From an uncultured Lachnospiraceae bacterium (GTDB taxonomy: Bacteria > Bacillota_A > Clostridia > Lachnospirales > Lachnospiraceae): 8,057 bases of DNA. How positions within the stretch are numbered: position 1 is the first letter of the stretch; each line of letters starts with the position of its first letter. The translations under genes and the position numbers were made by a program. The stretch is taken from positions 1-8,057 of the forward strand of contig CAJUOF010000372.1 of assembly GCA_910587905.1 (NCBI GenBank), read 5' to 3'. A model generated the notes under the pieces. It made no database searches. It was not told where the DNA came from and saw nothing but the letters and a program-made list of their open reading frames with translations. Shown here piece after piece: positions 5,874-8,057 of the stretch.

Positions 5874-5893
5874 AAAGGATGTGGTGAGCGTTG
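5874..5893 (+). promoter_or_regulatory. flhB translation start region (TTG start)
   Basis: AAAGGA at 5874-5879 is the best ribosome binding site and lies 11 bases before TTG 5891, a long spacing. The frame upstream reads ATG-TGG-TGA-GCG-TTG (5879-5893). The in-frame stop at 5885-5887 blocks an earlier start, and no ATG follows within the conserved N-terminus. TTG 5891 is therefore the only start that keeps the FlhB N-terminus. Confidence 0.65.
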
Positions 5894-6964
5894 GCGGAAC
5901 AGAACGGCCAGGAGAAGACGGAAAAAGCCACACCAAAAAAGCGAAGAGATGCCAGGAAAGAGGGTAACGTATTTCAAAGCAAAGAAATTTGTACGGTGGT
6001 TATTCTCTTTGGTGTTTTTTGGATGATCCGTATCCTGCTTCCCTTTATTTATACCCAGGTTCGGCAGTATTTTAACTGGATCATGGATGGCGTGGTCAGC
6101 GAACCGGAGAGTCTTCTCACTTACCAACTTTTTCTGGTCACGACCTTTACGATTTTAAAGTGTGCGTTGCCGCTGCTTTTGACAGCCTTTGTCCTGGGGA
6201 TATTATCCCACGGAGTGCAGACGCGCTTCAATATTGCTTTTAAGGCTTTGAAGCCGAAATTAAGCAAGCTGAACCCTCTCAAGGGGATCAAGAAGCTCTT
6301 TTCTCTGAGGAATCTGATGGAGGTTTTAAAGAGTCTGGTCAAGATCGGACTTTTGCTGATTCTTCTTTATAATATTCTGCGGGCAGATTTGGCAGAGCTT
6401 GGAAGGATGATTGGACTGCCGGTGATGAATTCCGCAGTCCGCACTCTGAATATGGTCTTTGACCTGGTTATGAAGGTTTGTCTGGCCTTCACGGTGGTTG
6501 CCTTTTTCGACTTTCTTTTTCAGCGATGGCAGCATGAAAAGGATATGAAGATGACCAAACAGGAGGTCAAGGACGAGTACAAACAGACAGAGGGAAATCC
6601 TGAGATCAAGGGCCGAATTCGGCGGATCCAGCGTCAGATGGCCATGAGCCGGATGATGCAGAAGGTTCCCGAGGCTGATGTGATTATCCGGAACCCGACC
6701 CACTTTGCGGTGGCGATCAAATATGATCCGGAGAAACATGCTGCACCGGTGGTGTTGGCGAAGGGGCAGGATGAGCTGGCGCTTCGCATCATTCGGACGG
6801 GTGAGCAGCACGGCGTTTATGTGATTGAAAACCGACCTCTTGCCAGGGCACTGTATGCTTCCTGTGAGCTGGACCGGGAGATCCCGGCGGAGTTTTACGG
6901 GGCGGTGGCAGAGGTTCTCGTATATATTTATAGAGCTAGTAACCGCGAAGACATGCTGCGGTAG
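5891..6964 (+). CDS. flhB: Flagellar export apparatus protein FlhB (substrate-specificity switch)
   Basis: FlhB is the membrane protein that switches export from rod/hook to filament subunits by self-cleavage in its cytoplasmic domain. The 357-residue product has the conserved basic N-terminus (KTEKATPKKRRDARKEG, about 9-25). Four membrane segments follow (about 33-54, 82-108, 148-165, 188-212), then a charged linker and the autocleavage motif NPTH at 268-271, with the expected flanks VIIR and FAVAIKYD. After cleavage the C-terminal half (ALRIIRTGEQHGVYVIENRPLARALY) is typical. All catalytic residues are present, so it should be active. It starts with TTG; the stop is 23 bases before flhA. 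The length matches the family. Confidence 0.97.
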   Translation: MAEQNGQEKTEKATPKKRRDARKEGNVFQSKEICTVVILFGVFWMIRILLPFIYTQVRQYFNWIMDGVVSEPESLLTYQLFLVTTFTILKCALPLLLTAFVLGILSHGVQTRFNIAFKALKPKLSKLNPLKGIKKLFSLRNLMEVLKSLVKIGLLLILLYNILRADLAELGRMIGLPVMNSAVRTLNMVFDLVMKVCLAFTVVAFFDFLFQRWQHEKDMKMTKQEVKDEYKQTEGNPEIKGRIRRIQRQMAMSRMMQKVPEADVIIRNPTHFAVAIKYDPEKHAAPVVLAKGQDELALRIIRTGEQHGVYVIENRPLARALYASCELDREIPAEFYGAVAEVLVYIYRASNREDMLR

Positions 6965-6987
6965 CAAATGATGGATGGAGTTTTTGC

Positions 6988-7986
6988 ATGAAGAAGCTGT
7001 TTAACTATTCAATTGTACTATTTGTACTGGTGATTGTACTGCTGCTGATTATACCGCTTCCGGCGGGATTGGTGGACGTGGCAATTATTCTGAATATATC
7101 GCTTTCCATGATGATCCTGGTGATCACCATGATTATTAAGGAACCGCTGGAATTCTCCGTGTTTCCGTCCATCCTCTTGATTACGACGCTTTATCGTTTG
7201 GGGATCAACGTGTCTACCACCAGAAATATTCTTTCCCATGGAGGCTCCTCCGGAGCTGTGATCAAGGCATTCGGTGATTTCATCCTCCAGGGCAATGTGG
7301 TGGTCGGTCTTGTCATTTACCTGATCATTGTGCTCATGCAGTTTCTGGTAATCACGAAGGGTGCGGAGCGTGTGGCCGAGGTGGCGGCCCGTTTCAATTT
7401 GGACGCCATGCCCGGCAAACAGATGGCCATTGACGCGGACTTAAGTTCCGGTCTGATCAACGAACAGCAGGCAAAGGTGCGCCGAGAAAAAATTCAGCGG
7501 GAAGCAGATTTCTACGGTTCCATGGACGGTGCCACCAAAATTGTCAAAGGCGATTCCATCATGTCCCTGATCACGACCGCCATCAACCTGATCGGCGGCA
7601 GTATCATCGGTATTGTTCAGTCGGGACAGAGCATTGGCGAGGTCTTGACTACCTATTCCATCGCCACGGTCGGCGACGGTCTGGTGGGACAGATTCCTTC
7701 TCTTTTGATTTCCACGGCCACAGGCATGATCGTAACCCGCGCCGTCTCCCAGGGCAGCCTGAATGACGACGTGTCGGGGCAGTTTTTGGCGCAGCCCTAT
7801 GCGATCATGATCGCCGGAATCGCCACGGCGGTGATTTCGATTGTTCCCGGTATGCCGAAGGTCTCTATGGGAATTGTATCCATAGGGCTGGTGGTAGGCG
7901 GCTATTACCTGTCAAAGCGGATCAAGGCAGTACCGGAAGAGGTGGAGATGGCCATGCAGATGGGCGCGGCTGCCGGTATGGGCGGT
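6988..7986 (+). CDS. flhA: Flagellar export gate protein FlhA, 3' truncated by the end of genomic sequence
   Basis: FlhA forms the nonameric export gate ring and, via its cytoplasmic domain, docks substrates and chaperones. Only 333 codons remain of a protein usually near 690 residues. The part present is the N-terminal membrane domain, with several hydrophobic segments. The first (about 7-26) is followed by the conserved KEPLEFSVFPSILLITTLYRLGINVSTTR block (about 51-79). The FHIPEP-family signature RFNLDAMPGKQMAIDADL lies at 135-152, and the GDGLVGQIPSLLISTATGMIVTR stretch follows further on. ATG 6988 follows TGGAG (6976-6980) by 7 bases. The true sequence stops at 7986. The frame continues without a stop through the sequencing adapter to the window end, so any residues beyond 333 are artificial. 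The truncation is technical, not biological. Confidence 0.95.
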
Positions 7987-8057
7987 AGATCGGAAGAGCA
8001 CACGTCTGAACTCCAGTCACGTAACCGAATCTCGTATGCCGTCTTCTGCTTGAAAAA
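7987..8057 (+). other. Illumina TruSeq-style index adapter at the contig end (non-genomic)
   Basis: From 7987 the sequence matches the known Illumina index adapter. The A-tail plus common stem occupies 7987-8020 (begins AGATCGGAAGAGC, ends CTCCAGTCAC). An 8-base index GTAACCGA lies at 8021-8028. The flow-cell (P7-side) segment is at 8029-8052 (ATCTCGTATGCC, ending CTGCTTG). Five A's (8053-8057) follow, as seen when reads run past the fragment end. The match is recognised from memory of the adapter and is exact over both constant parts as far as I can see. It should be trimmed. Confidence 0.98.

Noticed and set aside
6326..6967. Antisense open frame (213 codons) opposite flhB
   Set aside because: It is a shadow of a secure flhB gene, with no domain and no ribosome binding site that stands out.
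1..7986. A wholly new system hidden in the operon
   Set aside because: Every gene after base 245 is a recognised flagellar or chemotaxis component in one direction with short gaps; there is no room for an undescribed gene, only unusual details within known ones.

Overview
The window is a co-directional flagellar operon segment from a bacterium, most likely a member of the Bacillota and probably a Clostridia/Lachnospiraceae-type organism. The evidence is the FliY-type switch protein (CheC-like phosphatase fused to a SpoA domain), cheY inside the flagellar operon, strong AGGAGG-type ribosome binding sites, several GTG/TTG starts and very tight gene packing. All real genes are on the + strand. 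I see no mobile element, RNA gene or CRISPR array. No species is claimed.

Layout: 1-191 is the C-terminal tail of an upstream protein (possibly MotB; not certain). Then come fliM (246-1355), cheY (1416-1775), flgC (1797-2246), fliY/fliN (2279-3715), fliO (3715-4131), fliP (4124-4780), fliQ (4830-5093), fliR (5100-5852), flhB (5891-6964) and a 5' fragment of flhA (6988-7986). FliM and FliY form the rotor switch, which receives phosphorylated CheY. FlgC is a proximal rod subunit exported by the type III apparatus. FliO/P/Q/R, FlhB and FlhA build that export gate. The order resembles the Bacillus fla/che operon, but cheY has moved ahead of fliY and a rod gene, flgC, is inserted between them.

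The last 71 bases (7987-8057) are not genomic. They are an Illumina TruSeq-style index adapter with an 8-base index and a terminal A run. The adapter is in frame with flhA and contains no stop, so an automatic annotation would give FlhA a false tail.

The most interesting biology is in FliY. It lacks the N-terminal CheY-docking motif known from Bacillus FliY. Instead it carries two FliM-like LSQ(E)xIxAML motifs, plus a truncated third, in a long linker between the phosphatase and SpoA domains. They are associated with a 51-bp tandem duplication that differs only at synonymous sites. Other points are a G8 tract near the start of fliO (possible slippage site), a Met/Gln-rich segment in FliY, and a TTG start for flhB just after an in-frame ATG-TGG-TGA. 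Otherwise this is a conventional flagellar operon; I found no wholly new system.
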